From assembly GCA_964603125.1 (NCBI GenBank), contig CAZRUA010000005.1:1-64000 (forward strand): 64,000 nt of DNA, written 5' to 3'. The notes under the pieces were generated by a model, which saw only the letters and a program-made list of their open reading frames with translations, was not told the DNA's origin and made no database searches. The position numbers were made by a program, and so were the translations under genes. Positions 38,321 to 47,314 of this stretch are shown here, in pieces. Positions within the stretch are counted from its first letter, which is position 1. Each line of letters begins with the position of its first letter. Origin of the DNA: CAZRUA01 sp964603125. GTDB taxonomy: Bacteria; Bacteroidota; Bacteroidia; B-17B0; Aurantibacillaceae.

Positions 38321-41300
38321 TTAATTTTTCACTATCACTTTTCTCCCTAAAACTTTTCCAGAATTAAAACGAATTTTCAACATAAAAACTCCTTCCTGTT
38401 TTATATCCAATTGCAAATTATCGTTACTTATATTATTAGAATTGACAATTTCACCTAAGGAATTATATAATTCATAGGCTTGCATGCTTTCACCCTTTAC
38501 ATTTATAATTCCATTACTTGGATTGGGATAAACTTCAAAAGCATCTGCCTTACATGACTCAATATACTTAACATTATCATATATTTTTTCATCACCATTG
38601 GTATCCACTTGTCTAAGTCTAAAATAATGTAGGGTTCTTACTTCTGCTTCTGGAATAATTGTTTCGTAATTAATTAAACTATAAGATTGCCCGTTACCTG
38701 TAACTTGACTTATAGCTTTCCATTCTATTCCATCTTCACTAGCTTCCACAATAAAATGACTATTATTTATTTCGCTTGCTGTTGCCCAATTAAATTTTAA
38801 ATCCCCATCATTACACTCCGAATTAAAATATAACAATTCAACCGGCAATACGCCAGGAAGTGTTTTAGCATAGTAACCAAAGGTGCTGAAATTTTGCACT
38901 TTGAATTCGGCGTACCTTACCCCGTTTTCTACTCCATAAGTAGCTTGTATTTTTTGAGCATTTGACAAAGATGGAAAAGAAGCTGCCATATCATTTACAA
39001 CATCCTGCGCTGTATGGTAGCTGGATTTAAACCAACCATAATCACTCAATGAACCCATTGGAAATGCATCCGTTCTGATATTTATGGTGTCAACATTATT
39101 TAAATACACACGCACTAACACACCACCGTTCACTACATATGAACCAGGAGCTTGCACCGAGAACATTCTTCTGCTAATACGCATAGTTTCTCCTGAATTG
39201 TTTATTTGATAATAACCTGTACCCCCCGAATTTATAGTAGTTACGCTTGCTGGTAAAGAGCTAACGTAAGCGTTATAAACGTTAACACCTGCGGTACTGT
39301 GATTAAAAGAATTACCATTGGCATTGATGCTGAGTACCTTTTTTGTTTGGTCACCAGGGTTAATATAATAATCGCAGGAATTGGCTGCCGCAATGTTTGT
39401 CGATACTGGCACAAGCAATGGTGCTGGGTTCATTAAGGCATCACCAGTTATTGTCCAGCCGCGGCCTGTTGGCGTGGCTGCCGAAAAATTGGCGCGTGTA
39501 ACTGCTGTGCTTGAATTATAGAATAAATTTACAGTTCCTAAATTTCGATTAATAACTGTTGGATTATTTGCATGCCAGCCGCTTAGGGTATTACTATAGT
39601 TTTCGCAGTTCATGCCACAATTAAACAGCATATTATTTGTATTAACATTATTGTTCAATATCCATGAGCCAAGAAATTGATTAAAACTAGTAGCACCGTA
39701 AAACATATAACTCATATTAATAACCGATGAAACATCCCAATTACCAATAGGTTGATTAAAACTACTCGCATTATAAAACATACCTGACATATTAGTAACC
39801 ATGCTTGTATTCCAGTTATTCAAGGGTTGATCAAATTTTATTGCACCACTAAACATAAACGACATATTTGTTACAAGTAAAGTGTTCCAAGTATCAAGGG
39901 GTTGATTAAAATTTGCTGCTCCGGAAAATATTCCACCCATGTTTGTTACTGACTCAGTATTCCATGTGTCCAAGGCTTGGTCAAAATTACTAGCATATGC
40001 AAACATAACACTCATATCCGTTACAAATTTGGTATTCCAATTACCTAAAGGCTGGTTAAAATTGGTTGCTTCGTAAAACATACCCGACATATCTGTTACA
40101 GAGTTAGTGTTCCAAGCGTCTATAGGTTGATTAAACTCGGTAGCCCAAGAAAACATGTAGCTCATATGAGTTACAGAAGAAGTATTCCAAGTATCCAAAC
40201 CTTGATTGAAAAGCTCGGCATTAAAGAACATACCACTCACATCAGTAACATTAGATAAATCCCATGCATTTATGTTTGCAGGTCCTATTAGATTGCGACA
40301 ATTATCAAACATATGTGCAAGGCTAACAACACTAGATAAGTTTGGAATATCGTTAGCCGATATATCAAAATACCAACATGAATTAAAAGCATCTTCCATA
40401 CTCGACCACTTTGCGCTGCCCCATTGCAATACATCTCTTAGGTAAACGGAACTAACCAGTGGACTATAACCCATATAAAAACGTTTTAAGTTTGACGGTT
40501 CCATGCTTAAAATTAGTGTACCTGAACTAAAAATCGGATTCAAATTTAAAGTAACAGGCCCAGCTATATTGCTTTGAAAGGTCCCAGAACCTGCTATACC
40601 AGAAGGTATATGAATATATGTGTAATTTACCAGACCAGTAGTTAGCGTATTAAACGTAAGGTTTTGAGTTGGTATAAATTGCCATTTTGTAATAAAACTA
40701 TCGCCGCATGTTCCAGGCGAATCACCTACTATGGTCCAATTTTTAATTGTAATGAGATTTGAACGTGCGCTTGCAGCATAGTTGGAGTAACCAACACCAA
40801 GAGCACCCAAGTTTTTATTGCTGGCAGTTAATGGGTTGTTGTTCCAATCAATTAATGTTTGTGAATAAAATAAACAGCTCATGCCACAATTGTTAAACAT
40901 GTTGCTCACATTATTAGCAGCATTAATTACCCAAGAGCCGAGATACTGATTAAAAGCGCTTGCATTTAAAAACATTCCCGACATGTTGTTTACATTACTT
41001 GTATTCCAATTATTTAATGGTTGATTAAATGAAGTTGCATTATTAAACATTACTCCCATATCAGTTACTGAACCAATATACCAAGTGCTAATATCTTGAT
41101 TAAAGCTACTAGCGTTAGCAAACATATTACCCATATTGGTAACAGCACCAGTAAGCCAGGATCCAATTGGCTGATTAAAATTAGTGGCTCCATTAAACAT
41201 AGAGCTCATGGAGGTAACTGAGCTAGTGTTCCAGCCACTAATATCTTGGTTAAATGCAGCTGCATTTGTAAACAATGTGCTCATATTTGTTACAGATACC

Positions 41301-42877
41301 GTATTCCAGTTACCAATGGCTTGATTAAAAACACTAGCATTACGAAAAGTAGAAACCATTGTTGTAACCGAGGAAGTGTTCCATGTACCTATATTGGTTG
41401 GTCCGTTTAAAGAACTACAACCCTGAAACATGGCTGTCATTGTTGTTACACCCGACAAATTAGGAACATCGCTTGCTGTTATATTCAAATTAGTACAATT
41501 TATAAATGCTGATAACATACTTGTCCAATTAACCCCACCCCATTGCAAAACATCCGTTAACTTATTAGCATCTGTTCCTGTTCCAAAAAAGAAACGTTGC
41601 AAATTAGTAGGTTCCATTGATAATGTTACCGTGTTGCCAGCAGGAATACTTAAGCCACTTAAAGTTACCATACCTGCTACTGGCGCATTAAAACTACCAC
41701 TACCTGTATTACCCGAAGGACTTGCTGCCCATGTATAATTAACTGCGCCACTTGTTAGTGCATTAAAACGTAAAGTATTTGTCAATGCTGTAAAACCGCT
41801 CCATTTTGTTTTAAAGTAACCACAATTGTGTCCGCTTGGTGCATCACCAGTAATAGTCCAACCTTTTACTGTTGTTAAATTATTGCGTGCGTTAATCGCA
41901 TCATTACCATATTGAATCCCGACAGCTCCTAAGTTTATGTTAGAACCTGTTAATGGATTATTACTCCAGCCATTCAGTGTTTCAGTATAATTTAAGCAAT
42001 CCATACCGCAACTATCAAACATATTACTCATATTAATAACGTTAGCCGTATTCCAAGCCCCTATGTTTTGGTTAAATGCAGATGCAGATCGAAACATATC
42101 AAACATGTTAATAACTGCACCTGTATTCCACATTCCGATATTTTGGTTAAAATTAGTTGCTTGATAGAACATATAGTTCATATTCTTCACAGCAGAAGTA
42201 TTCCACGTTCCAATGGGTTGATTAAAATTACTTGCTTGATAAAACATTCCCTCCATTCCCCTCACAGAACTCGTGTTCCATGTTCCAATGGGTTGATTAA
42301 AATTGGTAGCATTCTCAAACGTACCTATCATATAATTTACGTGGCTAGTATTCCAAGTACCAATATTACTTGGTCCATTAAGGGAATTACAATTCCAGAA
42401 CATATACGACATATCCGTAACAATTGATAAATCAGGAATATCGGTTGCCGTAATATTTAAATTAACGCAAAAGGCAAATGCAGCCTCCATACTTGTCCAA
42501 TTTACAGCGCCCCATTGCAAAACATTATATAGGTTTATGGCATTTGTATTTGGTTGAAGAATAAAACGTTTTAAATTGGTTGGTGCCATACTAATTGTTA
42601 CAATATTACCAGCAGGGATATTTAAACCCAATGTCACTAAACCAGGCACTGCTTGTGTGAAACTTCCTGTGCCCGTATTACCCGATGGTTGAGCTACCCA
42701 AGTATAATTAACTGCTCCTGTTGTTAATGCATGAAAACGTAATGTTGTTGTTGGCGCTGTAAATCCTCCCCATTGGGTAATAAAATCTTGAGCCTTTGTA
42801 AGAAATGTTAGGCATAAAAAAACTAGTAAGAAAAATCTTACTTTAATCGGCTTGGTCTTAATTGGTGGCAGTTGCAT
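38321..42877 (-). CDS. Giant BspA-like (DUF285) repeat surface protein with T9SS sorting domain
   Basis: 1518 residues with a signal peptide. Three large modules follow, each starting with a beta-rich unit ('TLRF.ALT.GAVNYTW...PSGNTG.GSF') and continuing in 25-residue repeats of the form 'WNTSSVTNMS.MF..A..FNQ.I..'. I count about 6, 8 and 10 such repeats in modules 1, 2 and 3. DUF285/BspA repeats form a ladder-like fold and occur in adhesins such as BspA of Tannerella. The C-terminal 330 residues hold a further beta domain and a T9SS sorting domain ('VYPNPSNG'). It lies 13 bases downstream of the gene at 42891 in one operon. Confidence 0.93.
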   Translation of the reverse strand: MQLPPIKTKPIKVRFFLLVFLCLTFLTKAQDFITQWGGFTAPTTTLRFHALTTGAVNYTWVAQPSGNTGTGSFTQAVPGLVTLGLNIPAGNIVTISMAPTNLKRFILQPNTNAINLYNVLQWGAVNWTSMEAAFAFCVNLNITATDIPDLSIVTDMSYMFWNCNSLNGPSNIGTWNTSHVNYMIGTFENATNFNQPIGTWNTSSVRGMEGMFYQASNFNQPIGTWNTSAVKNMNYMFYQATNFNQNIGMWNTGAVINMFDMFRSASAFNQNIGAWNTANVINMSNMFDSCGMDCLNYTETLNGWSNNPLTGSNINLGAVGIQYGNDAINARNNLTTVKGWTITGDAPSGHNCGYFKTKWSGFTALTNTLRFNALTSGAVNYTWAASPSGNTGSGSFNAPVAGMVTLSGLSIPAGNTVTLSMEPTNLQRFFFGTGTDANKLTDVLQWGGVNWTSMLSAFINCTNLNITASDVPNLSGVTTMTAMFQGCSSLNGPTNIGTWNTSSVTTMVSTFRNASVFNQAIGNWNTVSVTNMSTLFTNAAAFNQDISGWNTSSVTSMSSMFNGATNFNQPIGSWLTGAVTNMGNMFANASSFNQDISTWYIGSVTDMGVMFNNATSFNQPLNNWNTSNVNNMSGMFLNASAFNQYLGSWVINAANNVSNMFNNCGMSCLFYSQTLIDWNNNPLTASNKNLGALGVGYSNYAASARSNLITIKNWTIVGDSPGTCGDSFITKWQFIPTQNLTFNTLTTGLVNYTYIHIPSGIAGSGTFQSNIAGPVTLNLNPIFSSGTLILSMEPSNLKRFYMGYSPLVSSVYLRDVLQWGSAKWSSMEDAFNSCWYFDISANDIPNLSSVVSLAHMFDNCRNLIGPANINAWDLSNVTDVSGMFFNAELFNQGLDTWNTSSVTHMSYMFSWATEFNQPIDAWNTNSVTDMSGMFYEATNFNQPLGNWNTKFVTDMSVMFAYASNFDQALDTWNTESVTNMGGIFSGAANFNQPLDTWNTLLVTNMSFMFSGAIKFDQPLNNWNTSMVTNMSGMFYNASSFNQPIGNWDVSSVINMSYMFYGATSFNQFLGSWILNNNVNTNNMLFNCGMNCENYSNTLSGWHANNPTVINRNLGTVNLFYNSSTAVTRANFSAATPTGRGWTITGDALMNPAPLLVPVSTNIAAANSCDYYINPGDQTKKVLSINANGNSFNHSTAGVNVYNAYVSSLPASVTTINSGGTGYYQINNSGETMRISRRMFSVQAPGSYVVNGGVLVRVYLNNVDTINIRTDAFPMGSLSDYGWFKSSYHTAQDVVNDMAASFPSLSNAQKIQATYGVENGVRYAEFKVQNFSTFGYYAKTLPGVLPVELLYFNSECNDGDLKFNWATASEINNSHFIVEASEDGIEWKAISQVTGNGQSYSLINYETIIPEAEVRTLHYFRLRQVDTNGDEKIYDNVKYIESCKADAFEVYPNPSNGIINVKGESMQAYELYNSLGEIVNSNNISNDNLQLDIKQEGVFMLKIRFNSGKVLGRKVIVKN

Positions 42878-42890
42878 GGGCTAATAGTAT

Positions 42891-44009
42891 TTAGTCAACT
42901 GAGTAAAGAACTTTCTCATCATTACCTTTTACATTGTCATCATAATCTAATAAAATATGATAAGTCAATAAATCGGGACGGTAAAAGAAATCTGTTACTT
43001 CAATTTTAATTTTTATCTGTGCACCTGGCGCTAAAGCAGGAACCATCTTTTGAATATGAGCAAACTCTTTTCCTTCGCTACCTGAGTTAAAATCCATGGC
43101 TCTAAAAACCACATTGGTTTCGCATGTTTTTAAAGTTCCCGAATTCTTAACCGTAAAACTCACCCAACCTTTACTACCCTCTTGTTCGAATTTTATTGCT
43201 TCATCAATAATTACCAATTCGGGGCAAAGCTCTTTTGTTCCCACCTTTTTGCACGCAACGGGTTTTAATGGTTTTTTATAAACGGGCTTTTTTGTATACC
43301 AAGCCTCTTTCCAATTAGCTGGTACATCCTTTGGTAAATCGTTTATTCCTTCATTGTTATAAGCGTTCTCATCCTCAGTATCTGTGGCTTTTTGTGAGCT
43401 ACTCTCTCCATTTACGAAGGTAAAATCGCCTGAGGCTAAAAATTTAACTTTTCCTTTGGTTTCTTTTGTTGCTCCCAATACCTTATCATTTTCATCCACA
43501 TAAACAGTAGTCTCATCTTCGGCATAACCTGCCCAACATTCTACTCGGCACTTATGAGAACCGGTTGCTATGTTTTCCCACTCGGCTTCAAAATACTCTG
43601 GGAAATCAATTACCCAAGAAGACCATTCAGCATCGGGCATTTTATCTCCTTTAGAAACTACTTTTGTTTTTGCATACTTTCCATCAATTACCAAGTGATA
43701 GAAAATGGTAACCGGCTTAGGATTTATTTCTCCAACTGATTGTGGCAAATACACTCTACCTGTAAATTTTTGCTGGGGCTTTACACTGCTAATTAACATA
43801 GGCTCAACTTCGCTTGTTTTCCCCATACGAGGTATATCATTTTCGGCAAACATAATTACCCCTTTACCCCACCATTCTTTTTCTTTTGTTTTTCGACGTT
43901 CGTCATCAACTTTTTTTAGAATAAATTTATGGTATTCGCCTTTATCTTGAGGTTGTGCATTAGCTGCAATTGCATAAAAAGCAATAAATAAAATGAGCAT
44001 TTTCTTCAT
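42891..44009 (-). CDS. Secreted protein of unknown function
   Basis: 372 residues with a signal peptide ('MLILFIAFYAIAANA'). It is rich in Lys and Glu, with two beta-rich halves joined by a low-complexity linker ('SSSQKATDTEDENAYNNEG'). The C-terminal half ('CKKVGTKELCPELVI', 'WVSFTVKNSGTLKTC', 'ALAPGAQIKIKIE') resembles a CARDB-type beta sandwich, tentatively. No sorting domain is visible. It is the first gene of the operon with the BspA-like and CAP proteins, and has one of the three shared promoter boxes 51 bases upstream. Confidence 0.8.
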   Translation of the reverse strand: MKKMLILFIAFYAIAANAQPQDKGEYHKFILKKVDDERRKTKEKEWWGKGVIMFAENDIPRMGKTSEVEPMLISSVKPQQKFTGRVYLPQSVGEINPKPVTIFYHLVIDGKYAKTKVVSKGDKMPDAEWSSWVIDFPEYFEAEWENIATGSHKCRVECWAGYAEDETTVYVDENDKVLGATKETKGKVKFLASGDFTFVNGESSSQKATDTEDENAYNNEGINDLPKDVPANWKEAWYTKKPVYKKPLKPVACKKVGTKELCPELVIIDEAIKFEQEGSKGWVSFTVKNSGTLKTCETNVVFRAMDFNSGSEGKEFAHIQKMVPALAPGAQIKIKIEVTDFFYRPDLLTYHILLDYDDNVKGNDEKVLYSVD

Positions 44010-44032
44010 ATAATTAGTTATTTAATATGATT

Positions 44033-44080
44033 CAAAATTAGACTACTCAAATCGCTATAACAATCCTGTAAATAGGTATA
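44033..44080 (-). promoter_or_regulatory. Promoter with shared 21-bp box (copy 1)
   Basis: On the minus strand: TATACCTATTTACAGGATTGT (first 20 bases TATACCTATTTACAGGATTG; 44060-44080), then 20 bases between its TTG and TAATTTTG (44033-44040), a good TAnnTTTG -7 box. The start codon at 44009 is 23 bases on. The box has a CCT-N6-AGG inverted core that would suit a dimeric regulator. Confidence 0.75.
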
Positions 44081-44102
44081 AATGGAATTTACCATTGGTT
44101 TG

Positions 44103-44134
44103 AATAAAACAAAAGCGACTGAATAAATAGTCGC
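44103..44134 (-). terminator. Rho-independent terminator of the histidine kinase operon
   Basis: Stem GCGACT / AGTCGC with an 8-base loop; the minus strand continues TTTTGTTTTATT. Confidence 0.75.
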
Positions 44135-44180
44135 TAGCTCTAACAATAATTAAAAAAGTAATTGCTTACCCTGCAGACAT

Positions 44181-44375
44181 TCAAAAGTAAAGATTCAACA
44201 AATTTTAAATAATTCGGAACTCAACTCAACCTATGGAACACAAGGTGAAAAAGGAATCGGTTTAGGACTTCAAATAGTTAAACTTGCCTTACAAAATATA
44301 AATGCTAAACTAAAGATAATTAGCCAGGTGAACTAGGGTACAACATTTTTTATCTCTTTAACAACAAACAAATAA
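44181..44375 (+). pseudogene. 3' fragment of a second sensor histidine kinase
   Basis: This + strand frame reads as the end of a HATPase domain: the N-terminal part ends 'YGTQGEKGIGLGLQIVK' (G-box), continues 'LALQNINAKLKIISQ', has an internal TAG, then 'GTTFFISLTTNK' and TAA. These are the last two ATP-lid segments of a histidine kinase. Everything before is missing. Its stop directly abuts, head-on, the stop of the intact kinase at 44376. The sequences differ ('GEKGIGLGLQIVK' against 'GAGTGLGLNLVY'), so it is a relic of another kinase, not a recent copy. Confidence 0.75.
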
Positions 44376-46262
44376 TTAGTTAAAGAAAATTTTAACTATA
44401 GTCCCAGCACCTTGCTCACAATAAATATCCCAATTTAAATTTTGCGCTTTTATACAGCTGTAAACCAGATTTAAGCCCAAACCTGTTCCAGCGCCCTCGC
44501 TTCCGTTATCAGAATTAAATTTACCGTTTAATATCTGTTTAATTGCATCCGAACTTATACCTGCACCCTCATCTTCAACACTCAATGTATTATTTTCAAA
44601 TTTTACACTAACTTTTGAATTAACGTTAGAAAACTTAATGGCGTTATTTAGCAAGTTCCTAATAACAACCTGCATCAAATTATTATCGGCTTTAACAGTC
44701 ATATTGACAGGAATAGTATTCATCAATACAATGTTCTTATTTTGTGCAGCACCCTCGTATAGTTTTATGCATTTATCAGCCAAGTCAGAAATTTCAATTT
44801 CTTTGATATGAATATTTATATTATCTCGCTGTAAATATGACCAGTTTAATAAATTTCCTAATAAATCATTTACAGAGTTTATAGTGCCAAGCATATTTTT
44901 AAAGTTTGAGTTTAGCTCCTCTCTAGACAACGATTCTAGTTTACCAGAAATAGCACTTGAATAAACAGATAGAGCATTAATTGGATTAGCTAAATCATGC
45001 GATATAATTGATATTAATTTTTCCTTGGCGGTATTTGCTTTTTGTAAACTATCCTCACTCTCTATCAATTGTTTGTTTAACAATTTAAGTGTGTCGTTTT
45101 GTTTATTAATCTGCTCATTAGTTTGGGCTAGTAATTTATTGGTTTTAATACGTGTCCTAAGAACTAAAACAATCAAGACCAAAATAATCACTAATGCTGC
45201 TAATCCAATATATAAATACCATTTTTGCCTTTCAGCATCTTTAATACTTAACTCTTTAATTTTATTTTCTTTTTGAAGTAATTTGTTTTCTTGTTCTTTT
45301 TTCTCAGATTCATACTTGGTTTGCATTTCAACAATTGAGTTATTGACTTCCGAATTTAAGATTGTGTCTCGATAAGCCAATACATACTTATAACATTCGT
45401 TACTGTTTTTATAGTCACCAAAATATTCGTAAATTTTTTGCTTCTTTTCATACACATCTTTTATTTTTTTAGCCATATTAACACTTTTAGCAACCTCAAG
45501 CGCAGAGTCAATATAAGCCATAGATGAGCCTTTATTATTTAAATTCATTTCAACCTCAGCCATATTGGTATAATTTGTTGACAATGAAAAATCATTCAAT
45601 TTTTTAGAAAGTGCCAATGATTTCTTGTAATAATTCCTAGCTGTTGAATAATCTTTTTGCTTTTTATATATATTCCCAATATTATTGTTTACAAATACTC
45701 TCCCTAAATCGTTACCCATTTGCTCATAAATAATATTGGTTTTACTGAAATAATAAATTGCACTATCCGTCAATCCTTTCATTTCGTGCAGAATACCTAT
45801 GTTATTATAAAAATGTGGCAAGCCTGCTTTTAGATTTATCTTCTCGCACATGTTCAAACCTGCTCTGTAGTAAATCATGGCTTTTGTGTGTTCACCTATG
45901 TCATAGTAAACTAAACCAATATGGAGGTTACAACGAATTTTTTCGGAAACAATATTATACTTATCGGCAATTGTCATTGCTTCTAAAAACTCGTTCAAGG
46001 CTTTTTCATATTCGGCTTTGTCGTAATAAACAAGACCTATTTGGCGCAGGGAATTAGATACTCCTTTCCAATAGTTAATTTTTTTAGAAGCTACCAATGC
46101 TTTCTTTGCATATTGCATGGATAAATCCGCATTTGAACGCTCCAGTACAAAAGCTGAATCTAAATCTTTAAGTATTAAAGTAGTATCGTTTTGAGCATTA
46201 ATTTTACCAAAGAAAGTGATAATAATTAAAATTGCTATATAAATTGGGCTAGTAAATTGCAT
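44376..46262 (-). CDS. TPR-containing sensor histidine kinase
   Basis: 628 residues: signal peptide ('IYIAILIIITFFGKINAQ'), tetratricopeptide repeats predicted periplasmic (about 40-290), a coiled coil, one membrane helix (about 342-365), a second coiled coil, the phosphoacceptor segment 'LISIISHDLANPINALSVYS' (about 420) and a HATPase domain with 'NLLNNAIKFSN', 'VEDEGAGIS' and 'GAGTGLGLNLV'. It is the last gene of a set with the HTH protein and the NarL-type regulator and is their likely partner. Confidence 0.93.
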   Translation of the reverse strand: MQFTSPIYIAILIIITFFGKINAQNDTTLILKDLDSAFVLERSNADLSMQYAKKALVASKKINYWKGVSNSLRQIGLVYYDKAEYEKALNEFLEAMTIADKYNIVSEKIRCNLHIGLVYYDIGEHTKAMIYYRAGLNMCEKINLKAGLPHFYNNIGILHEMKGLTDSAIYYFSKTNIIYEQMGNDLGRVFVNNNIGNIYKKQKDYSTARNYYKKSLALSKKLNDFSLSTNYTNMAEVEMNLNNKGSSMAYIDSALEVAKSVNMAKKIKDVYEKKQKIYEYFGDYKNSNECYKYVLAYRDTILNSEVNNSIVEMQTKYESEKKEQENKLLQKENKIKELSIKDAERQKWYLYIGLAALVIILVLIVLVLRTRIKTNKLLAQTNEQINKQNDTLKLLNKQLIESEDSLQKANTAKEKLISIISHDLANPINALSVYSSAISGKLESLSREELNSNFKNMLGTINSVNDLLGNLLNWSYLQRDNINIHIKEIEISDLADKCIKLYEGAAQNKNIVLMNTIPVNMTVKADNNLMQVVIRNLLNNAIKFSNVNSKVSVKFENNTLSVEDEGAGISSDAIKQILNGKFNSDNGSEGAGTGLGLNLVYSCIKAQNLNWDIYCEQGAGTIVKIFFN

Positions 46263-46299
46263 ACACGAATTTAATAATTCATCACAAATAATTAAGATT

Positions 46300-46506
46300 T
46301 TATTTGTTGAAATCTATAATTCCGTTTAATATGGTTTTCTTAGTTAAGCCAACACTGTTGTTAACGTTTAATTTAAGTAATAATTTTTTGCGGTGAGTAT
46401 CCACAGTGCCTATTGATATGCCTAATTTGCTGGCAATTTCACTACTAGATAATTCATCAACGACTATTAATTCTAAAATTTCTTTTTCACGGCTGGTAAG
46501 TTTCAT
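46300..46506 (-). CDS. Free-standing LuxR/GerE-type HTH protein
   Basis: 68 residues consisting of one LuxR-type HTH ('LTSREKEILELIV', 'SSEIASKLGISIGTVDTHRKKLLLKL') and nothing else. It closely resembles the C-terminal domain of the next gene upstream (46562) and looks like a duplicated response-regulator output domain without a receiver. It lies 37 bases from the histidine kinase gene, and a shared 21-bp box lies 32 bases upstream. It could bind DNA constitutively or compete with the full regulator; this is inference. Confidence 0.8.
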   Translation of the reverse strand: MKLTSREKEILELIVVDELSSSEIASKLGISIGTVDTHRKKLLLKLNVNNSVGLTKKTILNGIIDFNK

Positions 46507-46510
46507 GCCG

Positions 46511-46558
46511 TAAAGATGTGATTAACAAAAAACACTTACAATCCTGTAAATTGGTATA
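46511..46558 (-). promoter_or_regulatory. Shared 21-bp box (copy 2) before the HTH gene
   Basis: On the minus strand the box reads TATACCAATTTACAGGATTG plus T (46538-46558). At the same 20-base distance lies CATCTTTA (46511-46518), a poor version of TAnnTTTG. The box is otherwise identical to copy 1 except for one base. Confidence 0.65.
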
Positions 46559-46561
46559 ATG

Positions 46562-47221
46562 CTAATCAATTAAAAGACCATTTTTAAGCGCATACTTAAC
46601 TAAACCTACCGTATTGGTTACACCTAATTTTATTAAAATGTTTTTCCGATGCGTATCCACAGTGCCCACGCTTATAAATAGTTTTTCAGCAATTTGAGAA
46701 CTTGAATATTCCTTACACACTAAAACCAAAATCTCCTTTTCACGCTCACTTAAAAGTTCTTCGTTATTTTCATTTATAGTTAAAGTTGATTTTAAATGAA
46801 TATCATCTTCTTGTTTGAAGTTTGTTATTTGAGGGTCATAATAAATTTCTCCATTCTGAATTCGAAATAAAATATCTATCAATTCGTTTGGAGCAACACT
46901 TTTTAAAACATATCCCTCTACACCTAATTTTTCAGCTCTTTGCATAAAACGCGTTCCACGCTGCATAGTAAGCAATATTACTTTAAGTTTCGGGTACTTA
47001 AGCTTTAGAATTTCAGTAGCCTTAATACCATCCATACCTGGCATGTGAACATCCATTAAAACTATCTGAATTTTTGATAAGTCACATTTCTCAATAAACA
47101 CCTCTGCGTTGCTATATACTTCTGCAACATCAATTTTACCAGAAGCTTCCAACATAAGTTTTAGTCCTTCTAGTTGCAAGGTATGGTCTTCAACAATTAC
47201 TATTTTTAGTTTGGAGTTCAA
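46562..47221 (-). CDS. NarL/FixJ-type response regulator
   Basis: 219 residues. The receiver domain (1-125) has 'IVIVEDH', phosphoacceptor Asp in 'IVLMDVHMPGMDGI', Thr in 'ILLTMQ' and Lys in 'YVLKSV'; the LuxR-type HTH (about 150-215) has 'LSEREKEILVLV' and 'SSQIAEKLFISVGTVDTHRKN'. With the histidine kinase at 44376 it forms a likely two-component system of the LiaR/NarL type. Confidence 0.94.
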   Translation of the reverse strand: MNSKLKIVIVEDHTLQLEGLKLMLEASGKIDVAEVYSNAEVFIEKCDLSKIQIVLMDVHMPGMDGIKATEILKLKYPKLKVILLTMQRGTRFMQRAEKLGVEGYVLKSVAPNELIDILFRIQNGEIYYDPQITNFKQEDDIHLKSTLTINENNEELLSEREKEILVLVCKEYSSSQIAEKLFISVGTVDTHRKNILIKLGVTNTVGLVKYALKNGLLID

Positions 47222-47263
47222 CTTAAATTATTCTACTTTATTTTATACAAATATATACAAATA

Positions 47264-47299
47264 AAAAAGCTGGAGAGTTTTCACCCCCCCCAGCTTTTT
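47264..47299 (-). terminator. Rho-independent terminator after the PKD/SprB protein gene
   Basis: 10-bp stem AAAAAGCTGG / CCAGCTTTTT with a 16-base loop containing a C8 run, followed on the minus strand by a T/A-rich tract. Confidence 0.8.
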
Positions 47300-47314
47300 A
47301 AAAACTAAATTAAA

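Noticed and set aside
39650..42350. Regularly spaced DNA repeats of about 75 bp that resemble a CRISPR array
   Set aside because: They are coding repeats of the BspA-like protein: in frame, diverged, and with no unique spacers of constant length.
47284..47291. C8 run as a phase-variation tract
   Set aside because: It is in the loop of a terminator, not in a coding region or promoter.
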